Source: Pleurodeles waltl
Taxonomy: Eukaryota; Chordata; Amphibia; Caudata; Salamandridae
Length of the DNA stretch: 64,000 bases
Reading direction: 5' to 3'
NCBI RefSeq assembly: GCF_031143425.1
Contig: NC_090446.1
Location: 1,021,097,066-1,021,161,065, forward strand
The notes under the pieces are model-generated. The model saw only the letters and a program-made list of their open reading frames with translations, ran no database searches and was not told where the DNA came from. The translations under genes and the position numbers were made by a program. Positions 50,020 to 62,639 of the stretch are shown piece by piece. Position 1 is the stretch's first letter. Every line of letters begins with the position of its first letter.

Positions 50020-53000
50020 ACAAGACATGCCTGTAATGGACGCATAAGTTGTCTGGAATGGGGAACTATGGTTATATGGGAGGCCAACATCCCTAAAAGA
50101 TGCATTATTGTTCTGACTACAAGTTGATGATTTGATTGTAAAAGAGGTAGGAACTGCTGGAATACAGATACCCTTTGATTTGGGTACGCTGTGCCAGTGG
50201 TGGCATTTAGAATGGGCTATAGGAAAGGATGGAAATGAAAGGGACGGAGAAAGGACTTGGTGGCATTTATTGTAAATCCTAATCTGTGGACCAGAGAAAT
50301 ATTAGATTAGGCGCAGGTGAGGCACACTGCCTGCTTGCACTCCTAATCAGCTAATCATGTAGAAACGTTGGTACCTTCCCTTCTGAGGTGAGCAGCTACC
50401 ACCACTTGATATGTTGTGAAGACCCTAGGGTCTGTGGTAACCTAGAAAGGCAACACCTTGAGCTGGCAGTGCTGGCAACATACTACAAAGTGGAGGTAGT
50501 GCAGATGAACAAGGCAAATGGGTTTGTGAAAGTAAGCATCCTTCAGGTCTCGCACCATAATGAAATCGAAGCAGTGGGATAACATTCTGCAGAGCTGCAA
50601 TGTAGAAATGCTGTATTGAGGATGTATTTGTTGAAGGGCAGGTAATCCAAGATTTGCCTGAGGGAGCCATCATTTTTGGGGATGAGGAAGTATAGGGAGT
50701 AAACTTCCTTGCCTGATATTGATGGGGCTCTGGCTCTACTGCCTCTTTGAAGGGAAGGTCCTAAACCACCCCCTACAGAAGGTGATGGTATTCTGAGCTT
50801 AGGGAGTGTGCTCAGGGTGGGTTGTTTGTTGGGGTTGAAATAAGTTTCAGGCAATACCCATGCTGGATGACTGCTAAAACCCACTAGTCCAAAATGATTT
50901 CCACCCAATGTGGAAAAAAATATTGCAACCCCTAACCCTCACATACACCCCACCCACCAAGTAGGATGTGGGGCAAGACACTATTTGTAGGCAGAGTTTC
51001 CCTTACTGCTGCTACTCTTGTTAAAGTTGTTGCCTCTGTATGCTGCCCGCACATAGCCCCTATCGCCCTGGTGTTGGTAAGGCTGTTGCTGCCTTTGGTA
51101 TGATTGTGTTGGGTGACAAAGGTAGTTTTAATTCCTGCTCTGTACTGCACTTTGTGAAAGGAATCGGGTCAACTAGGGTCTGCAGAGAACCCACTGACAA
51201 CGTAAGGTTAGTGTTCTCATTAATAGTTTCCAGCATCACAACAACCTGGGGTCGGAAGAGGTGTACCGAATCGAATGGCAGGTTGATGAGATGCTGCTGT
51301 ACTTCTGGCTTGAAACCAGATATACAAAGCTAAAAGTGACTACGGAGTTATGATGAAGGTGTTTACTACCCTAGCAGCTATGTCAGCAGCATCTAGGGTG
51401 CAGTGTGTGTTGGCATTAGAATCTGTTTCTCCCTCTGCCATTAGTTCCTCATTCCTTTTCATAAACTCGCCTGGAAGGTGTTCAATGAGTTCTTCCATTT
51501 CCTCACACTGTGAACTATCAAACTGTTAGAGGGCCACATATAGGCAATGCGCAAATGGGTGGCTGTCCCCACCACTAGCTTCTTACCAGCCACATCAATT
51601 TGTTTACTCAGTTTGTCAGGCGATGGGGCACCCCGGTGGCTTGTGCAGATGCCCACTAACAGGTGGTATGTACTGCTAACACATCAGGGGGAATATGGCT
51701 CCTAATGAGGGTAGGATCAGATTGAGAAGGTTTACACATCTCTTCTACACTGGGAGTCACTACCCTAGTCCTGACAAGCTTGCTAAAAGTCTCAGGAACA
51801 GATTTAAGCATTTCTTTCAACATAGAGAGTAACTTTCATGGACGGCTCCATTTAGGATGGCGTATCTTCAGGAGGAGAGTTTTTTCTTCAAGCATCATGT
51901 GCATTACCACCTTGAGATAGGTAGCCACCCATTGGATAATCCAGTGATAGACTGCAGTATCATCTGGGGGAGGGTGGGGTCCCCGACTAGCATGTGTTCC
52001 AAGTCTGGATCCCCTGGTGGATTAATATTGCAATCTTCCCAGGGGTTCTCTGTAGGCTATGGGTGGAAGGTGATTTCATAGACACCTGGGGAGGTTAATG
52101 GACTGCCAATGTGTAAATAAGAGTGTGATGATCCTCAGTGGGAGTATTGTGGAAGTGACAGGGCAGCTGGAGGTGGAGAAGAATTTGGTGGGGCAGGGGA
52201 AGGAAGAGGGCTGATAGCCATCTTTTGGGCACTGATGTAGGCTATGAAGGGGTCTCTGGCATAGGGTTCTATTTAACAGCCATCCTCCTTTTCTTTGGCA
52301 AAGACTCTGTAGTCTTTGTTGGAGACGCCATGACAGTGATTTTCCCAGAACCAAAGTGTTTAAAGATGAGCTTCTGTCTCACATTCAGCTCCTCTTCTAG
52401 CTTTTCAAGGATTTGTCTTTTGGAGATGTTGAACCAAGCCGAGGAAGGAGCTTGAAGTATCGATGTCAACTTCACAAAAATAACGGTGAGTGTTGACAGT
52501 GCCTAAGACTTAAAAGGGTGTCAGGGCTTTTTGGTCCAGAAGGTCTCTTAGGACTGGAAGGCCGATGAGGTTCAGTGCCTTTTCAAAGATCCTGTTTGAG
52601 CTCAGATGCCTTTACTCTATGCCGACCGAAACCTGAAGATGATGGAGGCCTGTTTGTGGCAATTTCTTGAACAAAGAGCTAGATGTCTGACTCTTAAGAG
52701 AAGTGAAATGCCTTATTGCGTGACCTCTTGTTGGGTTTAAGCGGAGTTTCAAATTTAACCAGCCTCACTACTCTGGTAGTAGACTTGATGCAGAGCCTCT
52801 CCTGCTGTCCATTCCCTCTGCGTCAGAGCCAATGAACCCAACAAAGTCTGGGCTGGGTTGATGATGTGGGATGCCCAAAGCCTCGACATCCTCTTCCACC
52901 TTGGTGCCAAGCAGGTCTGGTTCCCCCAAAGATGTCTGGAGCTACCTCTGTTGACTGTTGCTGCATTTTGGTGTGAGCCCAGCACCTGTCCCAGAGATAC

Positions 53001-53595
53001 TGAAGTGTTTACTCACAGTGGAAGATGAGGCAGAACGTGCACTCAGTGTGACTGTGGTCTGGAGAGTGACAAAGATTGCAGGTGCTGTGATGGTCAGTCC
53101 AAGGATACTTAGCGCGCATTGAAGGCATATTCTAAGGGCATCTCTTCCATCATGCTCTATATCTTCATATTCTCCAACATCCAAGAATGATGATAATAGC
53201 ACAGGGCTGCCCTCGAAGGGCGTGGGCACCCCAAGGGTCAGGGCCCAGGTATTGTGTGGCAATTTCAGATGTGTGTCAGTGTTGAGGAGAAAGCACAAGA
53301 AGACATCCACAGCTGTTGAAAAAGAAGTGGAAGGTTGAACGGTGAGGGTTCAAAGCAAGAACGTGGATCACGCCATGTCCAGGAGTCCCGTAAGTATATG
53401 TCCGAAGTCAATGAGGGAGAAAAACAATTTAACAACAGAATCATTGCCCATGCAAATTATCAACTAAGGGAGGAGTCACAGGACATCCTGTAACACAAAA
53501 GAATTATTTGAACAAAGAACAACTTTCAATGTGTGAGCCCAACACTAGATGGCAAGAGTAATGCAGAGCATGCATAGAACCTCAATAAAAGAAAC
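50020..53595 (-). mobile_element. DIRS relic, right portion (reverse transcriptase, gag, terminal repeat)
   Basis: Minus-strand matches in order are VYSLYFLIPKNDGSLRQILD (50700-50640, reverse transcriptase), APSPDKLSKQIDVAGKKL (51630-51570, gag), LEKLEEELNVRQKLIF followed by GSGKITV (52410-52330, gag), and a decayed right inverted repeat (about 53430-53595, with CAACACTAGATGGCAAGAG against CAACACCAGATGGCGAGCT). Many stops. Together with 47390-48620 it is one interrupted copy. Confidence 0.75.
53430..53595 (-). repeat. Decayed right inverted repeat of the interrupted DIRS relic
   Basis: It aligns in order with 46600-46750 (AAAACAAT, AGGAGTCAC, GAACAACTTTCAA, CCCAACACTAGATGGC, CAGAGCATGC) with many substitutions. 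No left partner exists. Confidence 0.65.
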
Positions 53596-53753
53596 ACAGA
53601 CAACTGTCAAGTTTCATAGGCAAAGGTTTATACGTGAATTCATAGAGACAGAAGCTGGCAGCTGCATGCCCAATTTGGAGAACTTCCATTTGGTCTTTTA
53701 TTCAAGAAAACCATGAAAGGCATAAAAATTCACATCCAATTATGACACAGAAA

Positions 53754-53975
53754 GAAAATGTTACTTACCTAGTAGACATCTGTTTGTGGCATGTACTTTA
53801 CTTAAGTCACCCATCTAGTGTGGGACTAGGAGTGTTACAAGTTGTTTTTCTTCGATGAAGTCCCCGATTCCCCCACCCCCCCTCCCGATTCACAAGACTA
53901 AGTGACTCCTCCTCTTGGTGATAGTGCGCATGGGCAGCTAGTCCTTTGTTAGATTGTTTTCCCTCAGGAGGGTGA
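53754..53975 (+). repeat. Left inverted repeat of the decayed DIRS element
   Basis: Reads GAAAATGTTACTTACC, GTGTTACAAGTTGTTTTTCT, GTGACTCCTCCTC and TTTGTTAGATTGTTTTCC; pairs imperfectly with 59565-59729. A C-rich insertion sits at 53860-53880. Confidence 0.8.
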
Positions 53976-54097
53976 AGTAAAGAGTGTATACGTGTATATG
54001 CACATATATACTAAATAAATGAGATGTCCATCTAATGTAGATACATATTTACAATACATAGTACTACAACGGCCACAGACTTCCGGGGAGAAGGGAG

Positions 54098-54215
54098 TGC
54101 GTATGTGAATCTACAGCACTACATGCCATGAACAGATGTCTACTGGGTAAGTAACATTTTTCATTCAATGGCATGTGTAGCTGTAGATACACATGCTTGG
54201 CATGGACTGTAAAGC
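54098..54215. repeat. Internal complementary region of the decayed DIRS element
   Basis: The joined tips are still readable: GTCTACTGGGTAAGTAACAT, then TTTCATTCAATGGCATG, complementary to the left and right tips respectively. Confidence 0.8.
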
Positions 54216-54299
54216 AGTCCCCTCCCTAAAACAAGCGGTGGCTAGCCTGTAGGAGTTGGAGTAGTTTGAAAAAGTGTTTTAAGCACTGCTTGACCAACG

Positions 54300-55270
54300 T
54301 TTGCTTGTTGGCAGGATATCACATCTACACAGTATTCTTTAGTAAATGTGTGTGGTGTAGACCATGTGGCTGCCATTGGTATATTCTCTATATTCTCTAA
54401 GAATGCCACTGAAGCTCCTTTTTCCCCTAGTGGAATGTGCTTTAGGAATTACTGGTAACTGTCTTTTAGCTTTAAGATAGCAAGCCTGAATACATTTGAC
54501 TATCCATCAGGCTAATCCATGTTCTGAAATTAGATTACCTTTATGATGCTGTTGAAATGCCACAAAGAGTTGCTTGGATTTTCTGAAAGAGCTCTTTTAA
54601 CATCGAGGGTGTGAAGAGCTGTTTCAGCCACTGAATCTAGCTGTGGAAAAAAGACTGGCAATTCCACTCACTGATTGATATGAAAAGGTGAAACCACTTT
54701 TGGTAGGAATTTTGGATTCGTCCTAAGAACTATTTTGTTCTTGTGAATGTGAAAGAAAGGTTCTTCCAAAGTGAATGCCTGAATTTCACTAACTCGTCTT
54801 AAAAAAGTGATTGCCACTAAGAATGCAACCTTCCCTGATAAAAAGTGAAGAATGCAAGTGTGCATGGATTCAAATGATATCTCTTGTGAGTACAATGTTA
54901 AGATTCCACACAGGGACTGGTGGAGCTCTAGGTGGAATAACCCTTTAAGACCCTCCATAAAAGCCTTTATAACAGGAATCCTAAACAGGGAAGTATGTTG
55001 TCTGTTTTGGAGGTAAGCAGCTATTGCTGTTAAATGGATCCAAATAGAGGAGTATGCGAGGTCTGCTTTTTGTAAGTGTAGCAAATAGCAAACAATATCC
55101 TGTAGTGAAGCTTTAAGTTGGTCAATGTTTTTAGGCTGACAATAGTAGACAAAACGCTTCCATTTACCTGCATGAAACTGTCTAGTTGTGGGTTTGTGTG
55201 CTTCCTTTAGAATATCCATACATTCAGATTGAAGTTTCAAGTAGCCAAACTCTATGACTTCAGGAGCCAA
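54300..55270 (-). pseudogene. DIRS tyrosine recombinase (decayed)
   Basis: KPTTRQFHAGKWKRFVYYCQ, ITFLRRVSEIQAFTLEEPF and TNPKFLPKVVSPFHINQ are readable (55210-54670). The C-terminal part, with a FTKEYCVDVI-like catalytic Tyr block near 54340, lies in further frames. It follows the intact copy over its length, with stops between 54670 and 54400. Confidence 0.75.
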
Positions 55271-55319
55271 ATCACCAGGTTGAGTATGCTGGGATTGGAT
55301 GTGTGATTTGACCTCTCTT

Positions 55320-56940
55320 ATGAATCAACTGGTCTGGCCTGTTTGGTAGTTTGTGATGTGGTACTACAGATGGATCCAACAGTGTTGTGTACGAATGTTG
55401 ACGTGTCCAGGTGGGAACTATGAGTATCACGGTAAGCAAGGTTTGTTTCATCTTTTTGATCAGAAACGGAATTAGTGGGAGAAGTGGAAAAGCATAAGCA
55501 AATATCCCTGACCAATCAATCCATAGAGCATTGCCTTTGGATTGAGGGTGTAGGCACCTGGATGTGAAGTTTCAGCGTTTTGCGTCTTCTTTTGCGGCAA
55601 AAGGATCTACTTCTGGGGTGGCCCACACTTGGAAGTATTGTTGAATCGCCTGTGAGTGAATCTTCCATTTGTGTAGTTGTTGCTGCATCCTGCTTAAGAT
55701 GGCCGCTAGTTGGTTGTGTACCACTGGAATATATATCCTGCCAGTGATTGAATCCGATTGTGAATTGCCCATTTCCAAATTGTCTGTGCTAAAAGGGACA
55801 ATTGAGTTGAGTGTCCCCCGTGTTTGCAGATAGCACATTGTGGCCATATTGTCTGTCCTTATTCATACTATCTTGTGTGTGACTTGTATTTGAAAGGCTT
55901 TGAGCACTAGAAATACTAGAAATACTGCTAGTAATTCCCAGTGGTTTATATGATAAGTCTGTTGAATTGTGTCCCATTCCCCCTGTATAGTGAGGTCGTT
56001 GAGATGAGCTCCCCAACCTATCACTGATGTATGTTATGACTGTAGTCTGAGGCACAGGGTCCTGAAAGGGCCGCCCCTTTGATAGGTTGGTGTAATTTCA
56101 CCATTGCAGACAGCGGCGAGTCTCGCGGTCCAACAACACTAGATCCTGATTTTGACCCTGTGTCTGAGACCATTGTTGAGAAAGACTGCTGTAGTGGTCG
56201 CATGTGTAGTCTTCCACTAGGTACTATTAATAAGAATGAATCCATCATTCCCAATAGTTTCATCTCCAACTTTACTGTGTAAGTGTGGATGCATTGTAGT
56301 CGAGTTATGAGTTTGTGAAATACTTACATTTGGACTAGGTTTGGGTCTGCTAATCATGATTGTGTGTTGAGAATTGCTCTTAGATATGGTTGTAACTGTG
56401 TTGGATGCAGGTGGGATTTTTGATAATTGATTGTGAATCCTAGATTGTGTAGGATGTCTATGGTATACTGAGTATGTTGTTGACAGATTTGACTTGTACT
56501 GGCTTTTATGTGCCAGTCGGCCAGGTATGGGAAGAGATGTGTGCGTTGTCTTTTAAGGAATGCTGCAACTACCACTAGGCACTTGGTGAATACCCCTAGT
56601 GCTGTTGTTACCCCGAATGGAATCACTTTGAATTCGTAGTGCTTTCCTGCTGTAACAAATCTTAGATATTTTCGATGTGCTGGATGTATGGGAATGTGGA
56701 AATAAGCATCACTGAGATCTAATGCTGTAATGTAATCTTGTTTTTGTAGGAGGGGGTATGATGTCTTGTAAAGTGACCATATGAAAGTGTTCTGAAAGGA
56801 TGTACTGATTGAGAGGTCTGAGATCTAAGATTGGTCTGAGAGTACCATCTTTCTTTAGTATAAGGAGGCATAGTGAATATACTCTGGATCCTTGTTGGGC
56901 TATAGGTACCATCTCTATGGTACCTTGGAGCAGTAACAAT
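55320..56940 (-). pseudogene. DIRS reverse transcriptase - RNase H (decayed)
   Basis: VYSLCLLILKKDGTLRPILD (56875-56815), VVVAAFLKRQRTHLFPYLAD (56575-56510) and LGFTINYQKSHLHPTQ (about 56430) show the polymerase. YLAD replaces YLDD, removing a catalytic aspartate. RNase H and linker sequence continue to about 55500 in broken frames; pieces of the overlapping second frame also remain open (55572-56055). Confidence 0.75.
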
Positions 56941-57161
56941 TGTACCTCCTGTTTTAATAATTTGAGATGTTCCGGAGTAAGTCTGTGTGAACGAGGGAGA
57001 ATATTTGGTGGAGCAGAGATGAGTTATAGACAATAGCCATGATGGATAACTGATAGAAGCTATTGATCTGTAGTAACATTGTGCTATTGTGGGTGACAAT
57101 TTACCAGTCTTCCTCCCACAGGATATGTATGCTCGGGATGCGTGAAAAGTCGCTGTTTGTT

Positions 57162-59368
57162 TCAGGTAGAGGAACCTCTTGGAGAGGCTGATTTACCTCT
57201 TCCTCTATAGTTTGTACCTCTGTAAGAGTCTCTAAAAGAGCCTTTGTTGTAGAAGTGTGGCCCTTGTTTTTGTTGGGAAGTGGATGTTCCTGTGGTTGAG
57301 GATTTTAAACCACCCCTAAGAGGTGGCCTATGAAATGTTCCCCAAGTGGGTGTAGTATATAACTCACCCATAGCTTTAGCTGTTTCAGAGTCCTTTTTGA
57401 GCTTGTCTATTGTAGTATCAACTTCTGGCCAAAATAAATGTTGTTTGTCAAAGGGCATAATTAATACTGCTTGTTGTATCTCTGGCTTAAAACCTGAAGC
57501 CCTTAGCCATGCATGTCTCCTAATGATGATGCTGGTATTTACTCCCCTTGCTGCTGTATCAGCTGCATCTATAGCGGATGTGATTGATTATTAGAAATAG
57601 CCTGTCCTTCAGTTACTATTTGTTGTGCCCTTCTTTGATGCTCTAGTGGAAGATATTGAAACAGGTCTTCCACCTGACCCCAATGAGCTCAGTCGTACCT
57701 TGCTAGGAGTGTTTGAGAGTTTGCAATTCTCCAATGGTTAGCAGCTTGAGTTGCCACTCTTTTACCTGCTGCATCAAATTTGCAACTCTCTTTATCTGGA
57801 GGAGGAACACCCAGTCTGTAGACTGGCTATTGGTTCGCTTTCTTGCTGCACTGACCATTATAGAGTCAGGCGGTAGTTGTGCTGTAATAAAAACTCAATC
57901 AGAGGGTGCAGGTTTATATTTGTTTTACCAACCATAGGTGTAATGATTCTTGATTTTACTGGTTCTTTAAAAATATCTTCGGCATGTTAAACATGCCTGG
58001 GAGCATAGGGAGACACTGATACTCTTGGTGAGTAGATGTTAAGGTGTTAAACAAAACATCATCCTCAATGGGATCTATATGTAATTGTACATTATGATAC
58101 GCAGCTGCCCTGGCTATAACCTGACTGTAAGCAGTGGCATATTCAGGGGAGAAGGCCTTGCTGCGTATAAATCTGGATCATTGGGAAGAATGGGATCTGT
58201 ATCATTAATACCCAAGGATCTAAATCCTCTTGAGGATCAGATAAATCATTGCTATGTGGTGAAACAGGGGATTCTTGTGGACAGAATTGTGTAGGTGAAG
58301 GTGGTGGTGGACTAGGAGGTGGTGGAGAAGCAGGAAGAGAAGGAGAATGTGGTGGTGAAAGCTGCTGTTGTGCCTTTTGTTTCTCCTTTTGTTTGAAGAT
58401 TTTAGTAGGTGGAGGCCCAGTGTCTAAAGTTTCTTGAAAAGGTAATTTTCTTTTGATTGTTGTAGGAGAAGAGGCTATGATCCTTCCTGTGTCCTTATGT
58501 ATATGGATCTTTCGCTGCTTAGCGTCCATAACCTCCAATATGGGCTGTATCCCTGATGAATCCTCAGTAGCTGGAGCATGTCTACCACCGAAAGGTTTCA
58601 GCTCCAAAAGCTGGGATACCAAATGCTTGAGTCGAGCCGAGAGCGAAAAAGTCAGGTCCGAAAGCGGTGTTACTTTTTTCAGCTCCGAGATGGAAGAGTC
58701 AGATTTTCGGCTCAGTACCAAAATAAATGTGGCATACTGTCTGCCGAATGCACGAAAAAGTCAGGTCCGAAAGCGGTGTTACTTTTTTCAGCTCTGAGAT
58801 GTAAGAGTCAGATTTTCGGCTCAGTAGCAAAATAAATGTGGCATGCTGTCTGCCGAATGCACTTTGGTCTTTTGTTTCAGTGTCAATCCCGAGGATTGGT
58901 CATCCAAATTTATTTTTCAAATCCAACCATGGCTCGAAGGCAGTGGAGGACCAAAGACCAATGCAGAAGTCTTTTTAATTGTCTTTGGGTGGTGGGACAG
59001 GTCTGATGTACTCACATGCTGTGCCGGTGGGATGAATTGGCTGTCGACATCGGAATCTTGATCCGAATCGGTGTCTGTGATGGAAACGGTTGCACGCTGT
59101 GCTACTTTTTCTTATGCATGTTCACCCTGAAGATGTCAGGTGTGTGCTCTGATGACTTGGATGCCATCTCTATTCCACGAGCTCTTCGATCCTTAAGAAT
59201 CTTTTTGTATTTAAACGACCGACAAGCGTCACAGCTTTCTTCTCTGTGATCTGGAGAAAGGCAGAGATTGCACACCAAATGTTGATCGGTGTAGGGAAAT
59301 TTGGCGTGACACCGAGGGCAAAAACAAAACTGAGTCCATTCCATCGGCCTAGCATTGACCAACTGCAT
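57162..59368 (-). pseudogene. DIRS gag-like protein (decayed)
   Basis: The N-terminal cysteine cluster (FCFCPRCHAKFPYTD, VCNLCLSPDHREESCDACRS) is open at 59368-59102. A middle part with a proline-rich run is at 58721-58143, and a C-terminal part ending in SFRDSYRGTNYRGRG is at 57458-57162. Stops and shifts separate them. A 109-bp tandem duplication lies in the serine/arginine region. Confidence 0.75.
58645..58862. repeat. Two-unit 109-bp tandem duplication in decayed gag
   Basis: GAAAAAGTCAGGTCCGAAAG begins at 58645 and again at 58754. The two units are almost identical, so the duplication is younger than the decay around it. Confidence 0.9.
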
Positions 59369-59564
59369 TGTGTTGAAGTAGGCCCAAAAAGGAAGAGGTC
59401 ACCACTAAGGGCGTGTCATCGACCCTGATGACTACAATCAGATCGACTATAAGAGTGGAAAATGCAATCAAAACTATCCCGACTTTTATAGAAAGTTTAG
59501 AGAAAAGTTCAGCTAATATCGAAACGAGATGCACAGGAGCGAGAGGAAGCACGTCCGAACCAGA

Positions 59565-59729
59565 CGGCAGAAAGAAAACAATCTAACAAAGGACTTGATG
59601 CCCATGCGCACTATCACTGAGAGGAAGAGTCACTCGATCCTGTAACTAGGGGGGAAAAACTTATTTGAAGAAAAATACCTTGCAACTTATGCAAAGCATG
59701 TGTATCTTCAGCTACACAAGCTATTGAAT
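59565..59729 (-). repeat. Right inverted repeat of the decayed DIRS element
   Basis: AAAACAATCTAACAAAGGAC near its start; ends AAGCTATTGAAT just before an AT repeat. Confidence 0.8.
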
Positions 59730-59745
59730 ATATATATATATATAT
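59724..59745. repeat. AT dinucleotide repeat at the DIRS-DIRS junction
   Basis: (TA)n of about nine units directly after the right inverted repeat of the decayed element. Confidence 0.85.
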
Positions 59746-59827
59746 AGAAAGATAGTATATAAAAAAGGATGTCCATGCAGTGTAAATTCATATGTACAAT
59801 AACTGTAGATGAACCTTACCACAACGA

Positions 59828-61320
59828 CTACGGGCTTCTGGGGAGGAGGGTGAGCGCATGTAAAGGAGTCCCCTCCAAATAAGCGGCGGCTAGCCTGCAG
59901 GAGTTGGAGCAGCTTGAAAAAGTGACCTGAGCACTGCCTGGCCAACATTGATGGAGAGCTAAAACATCTACACTACAGTGCTTAGTGAATGTGTGTGGTG
60001 TAGACCAAGTAGCAGCTTTACAAATATCTGCTGCTGGAATGTTTCCTAAAAAGGCCATAGAAGCCCCTTTTTTCTGGTAGAGAGTGCTTTAGGAGCTGTA
60101 GGTAATTATCTTAGCTTTTGGATAAGTTTGAATACACTTGACTATCCATCTTGCTATTCATTTTTTTAAAAATTGGATTGCCTTTGTGAGGCACTGAAAA
60201 TGCTACAAAATGCTGTTTAGATTTTCTAAAACTTGGAGTCCTGTCAATGTAATGCATAAAAGCTTGATTAACATATAGTGTGTGCAAAGCTCTTTCTGAG
60301 TCTGGTTGTGGGAAAAAAAACAGGTAACTCAACTGTTTAGTTATTGTGAAATGTTGAAACTACTTTTGGGAGAAATATAGGGTTTGTCCTAAGGACTACT
60401 CTATCTTTAAGTACTTGGAAAAGGGGTTCTTCTAAAGTGAAAGGTTATAATTCACTTACACATCGTAGAGAAGTGATAGCCACAAAAAATATAACTTTCC
60501 ATGAAAGAAACTGAAAGGAACAGGAATGCATTAGTTCAAATGGTGGACCCATAAGTCTAGTAAGGGCAATATTAAGGTTTCATCAAGGAGCTGGAGGTAC
60601 CCTGGGAGGAATAAAACTTGGAGTCCTGTCAATGTAATGCATAAAAGCTTGATTAACATCTAGTGTGTGCAAAGCTCTTTCTGAGTCTGGTTGTGGGAAA
60701 AAAACAGGTAACTCAACTGTTTAGTTATTGTGAAATGTTGAAACTACTTTTGGGAGAAATATAGGGTTTGTCCTAAGGACTACTCTATCTTTAAGTACTT
60801 GGAAAAGGGGTTCTTCTAAAGTGAAAGGTTATAATTCACTTACACATCGTAGAGAAGTGATAGCCACAAAAAATATAACTTTCCATGAAAGAAACTGAAA
60901 GGAACAGGAATGCATTAGTTCAAATGGTGGACCCATAAGTCTAGTAAGGGCAATATTAAGGTTTCATCAAGGAGCTGGAGGTACCCTGGGAGGAATAACC
61001 CTTTTAAGACCTTCCATAAATGCTTTAATTATAGGAATTCTAAACAAAGAAGTATGTTGTCTGTTTTGGAGGTAAGCAGCTGTGTTTGCTAAAAGAAGTC
61101 TAATAGATGAGTATGCTTAGTTTGCCTTTTGTAAATGTAGCAGATAGCAAATAATGTCTTGCACTGATGCTTTGAGTAGATCAATGTATTTAGGTTCACA
61201 GTAGCATACAAAACATTTGCATTTTGCAGCGTAACACTGTCTAGTTGTAGGTTTACGTGCCTCTCTAAGAATGTCCATACATTCTGATGGAAGTTACAAA
61301 TATCCAAAGTATATGACTTC
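59828..61320 (-). pseudogene. DIRS tyrosine recombinase (decayed, with internal duplication)
   Basis: The C-terminal block reads MAFLGNIPAADICKAATWST followed by FTKHCSVDV, where the catalytic Tyr of FTKHYCVDV is replaced. RALHTLYVNQAFMHYIDRTP (about 60300-60230) matches the middle. A 385-bp tandem duplication (60228-60997) repeats part of the gene, and a core-binding piece lies near 61250. Confidence 0.75.
60228..60997. repeat. Two-unit 385-bp tandem duplication
   Basis: AAAACTTGGAGTCCTGTCAA begins at 60228 and at 60613. By eye the units differ only at one base (AACATATAGTG/AACATCTAGTG) and one A in an A-run, so the event is recent. Confidence 0.93.
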
Positions 61321-61525
61321 AGGAGCCATATAGCAAGATTGAGTGTTTAGGGGTCTGGATGTCTGATTTGACCTTGCTTTTGAGTAAAAAAAGGTCTGAT
61401 CTGTTGGGAAATTTTCTGGTGGGGAACCACAGACAGATCCGATAGTGTTGCATATCAAGATTGACGTGCCCAGGTTGGGGCTATAAGGATCATGGTGATA
61501 GATGTTTGTCTCAGTTTGCCAACCA

Positions 61526-62630
61526 TTAATGGAATGAGTGGGAGGCAGAAAAGCGTAAGCAAATCTCCCTTAACAATTCACCCATAGGGCATTGCCATTG
61601 GACTGAGGGTGTGGGTATCTGGATGGCAAGATTTGGCATTTTGACTGTTCTATGGTGGCAAAGAGATCTATCTCTGGTGTTATCCGGAGGTGAAAGTACT
61701 GGTGAAGTACTTGTGTGTGAAGTTCCCATTCGTGGACTTGTTGCTGCATCCCGCTTAGGAAGTCTGCAAACTAACTGTCCATTCCTCGGAGATATTCTGC
61801 CAGTAGATGTATGTAATTGTGAATTTTCTATTTCCAAATTACCTGTGCTAGAAGGGACAATTGAGATGAGTGTGTTCCTCCCTGATCCTGCAGATAATAC
61901 ATAGTTGTCATGTTGTATGCACGGACTAGAACCACTTTGTGGGAGAGTTGTGGCAGAAATGCTTTGAGCGCTAGAAAGACTGCTAGTAAATCCAAGTAGT
62001 TGATGTGATAAGTTTGTTGAATGAGATCCCATCTGCCTTGTATTGTGAGGTTGCTGAGGCGAGCTCTCCAACCTGTCAGTGATGTTTCTGTAGTGAGAGT
62101 GATCAGAGGCACAGTGTCTTGAAAGGGTCGCCCTTCTGAAAGATTGGTAGGATTCCACCATTGTAGAGAGCAGCAAGTCTGGCGGTCCAACAACACTAGA
62201 TCTTGAAGATGACCCTGTGACTAAGACCACTGATGAGACAGACACTGCTGTAATGGATGCATGCGTAGTCTGACATGAGGAACGATGGCAATGCAGGAAG
62301 CAATCATCCCTAATAACTGCATCACTAGTCTGACTGTGTAAGTATGGTTCAAAGCTTGAATGAGAGTATTGAGAATTGCTCCCAGATAAGACTTCATCTG
62401 CGAGGGTTGGAGATGGGATATGAGAAAGTTGATCGTAAATCCCAGACTGTGTAGAAGGTTTACTGTATACTGAGAACATTTCTGACACTGCTGGATGGTA
62501 TTGGCTTTTATGAGCCAATCGTCCACGTATGGGAAAACATGAATATGTTGTCTTCTGAGGAATGCAGCAACTACAGCTAAGCATTTTGTGAATATCATGG
62601 GAGCAGTTGTTACCCCGAATGGTAGAACCT
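61526..62630 (-). pseudogene. DIRS reverse transcriptase - RNase H (decayed), with the second frame still open
   Basis: The polymerase frame shows MIFTKCLAVVAAFLRRQ and HVFPYVDDWLIKA (62598-62510), then after a stop RNase H text LTGWRARLSNLTIQGRWD and VRAYNMTTMYYLQDQGGTHS (62090-61890). Here TDAS reads TETS. The overlapping second frame, equivalent to the N-terminal part of the 961-residue frame of the intact copy, is open for 352 codons (62584-61526). Confidence 0.75.
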
Positions 62631-62639
62631 TGAATTAAT

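Larger units (their letters stand above)
53754..59729 (-). mobile_element. Full-length but decayed DIRS element
   Basis: It keeps the DIRS layout: left inverted repeat (53754-53975), internal complementary region (about 54098-54215), recombinase, RNase H, reverse transcriptase, gag, right inverted repeat (59565-59729). All genes carry stops and frame changes, and the polymerase active site reads YLAD. Sequence is clearly diverged from the intact copy, so it is an older insertion of a sister lineage. Confidence 0.85.
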
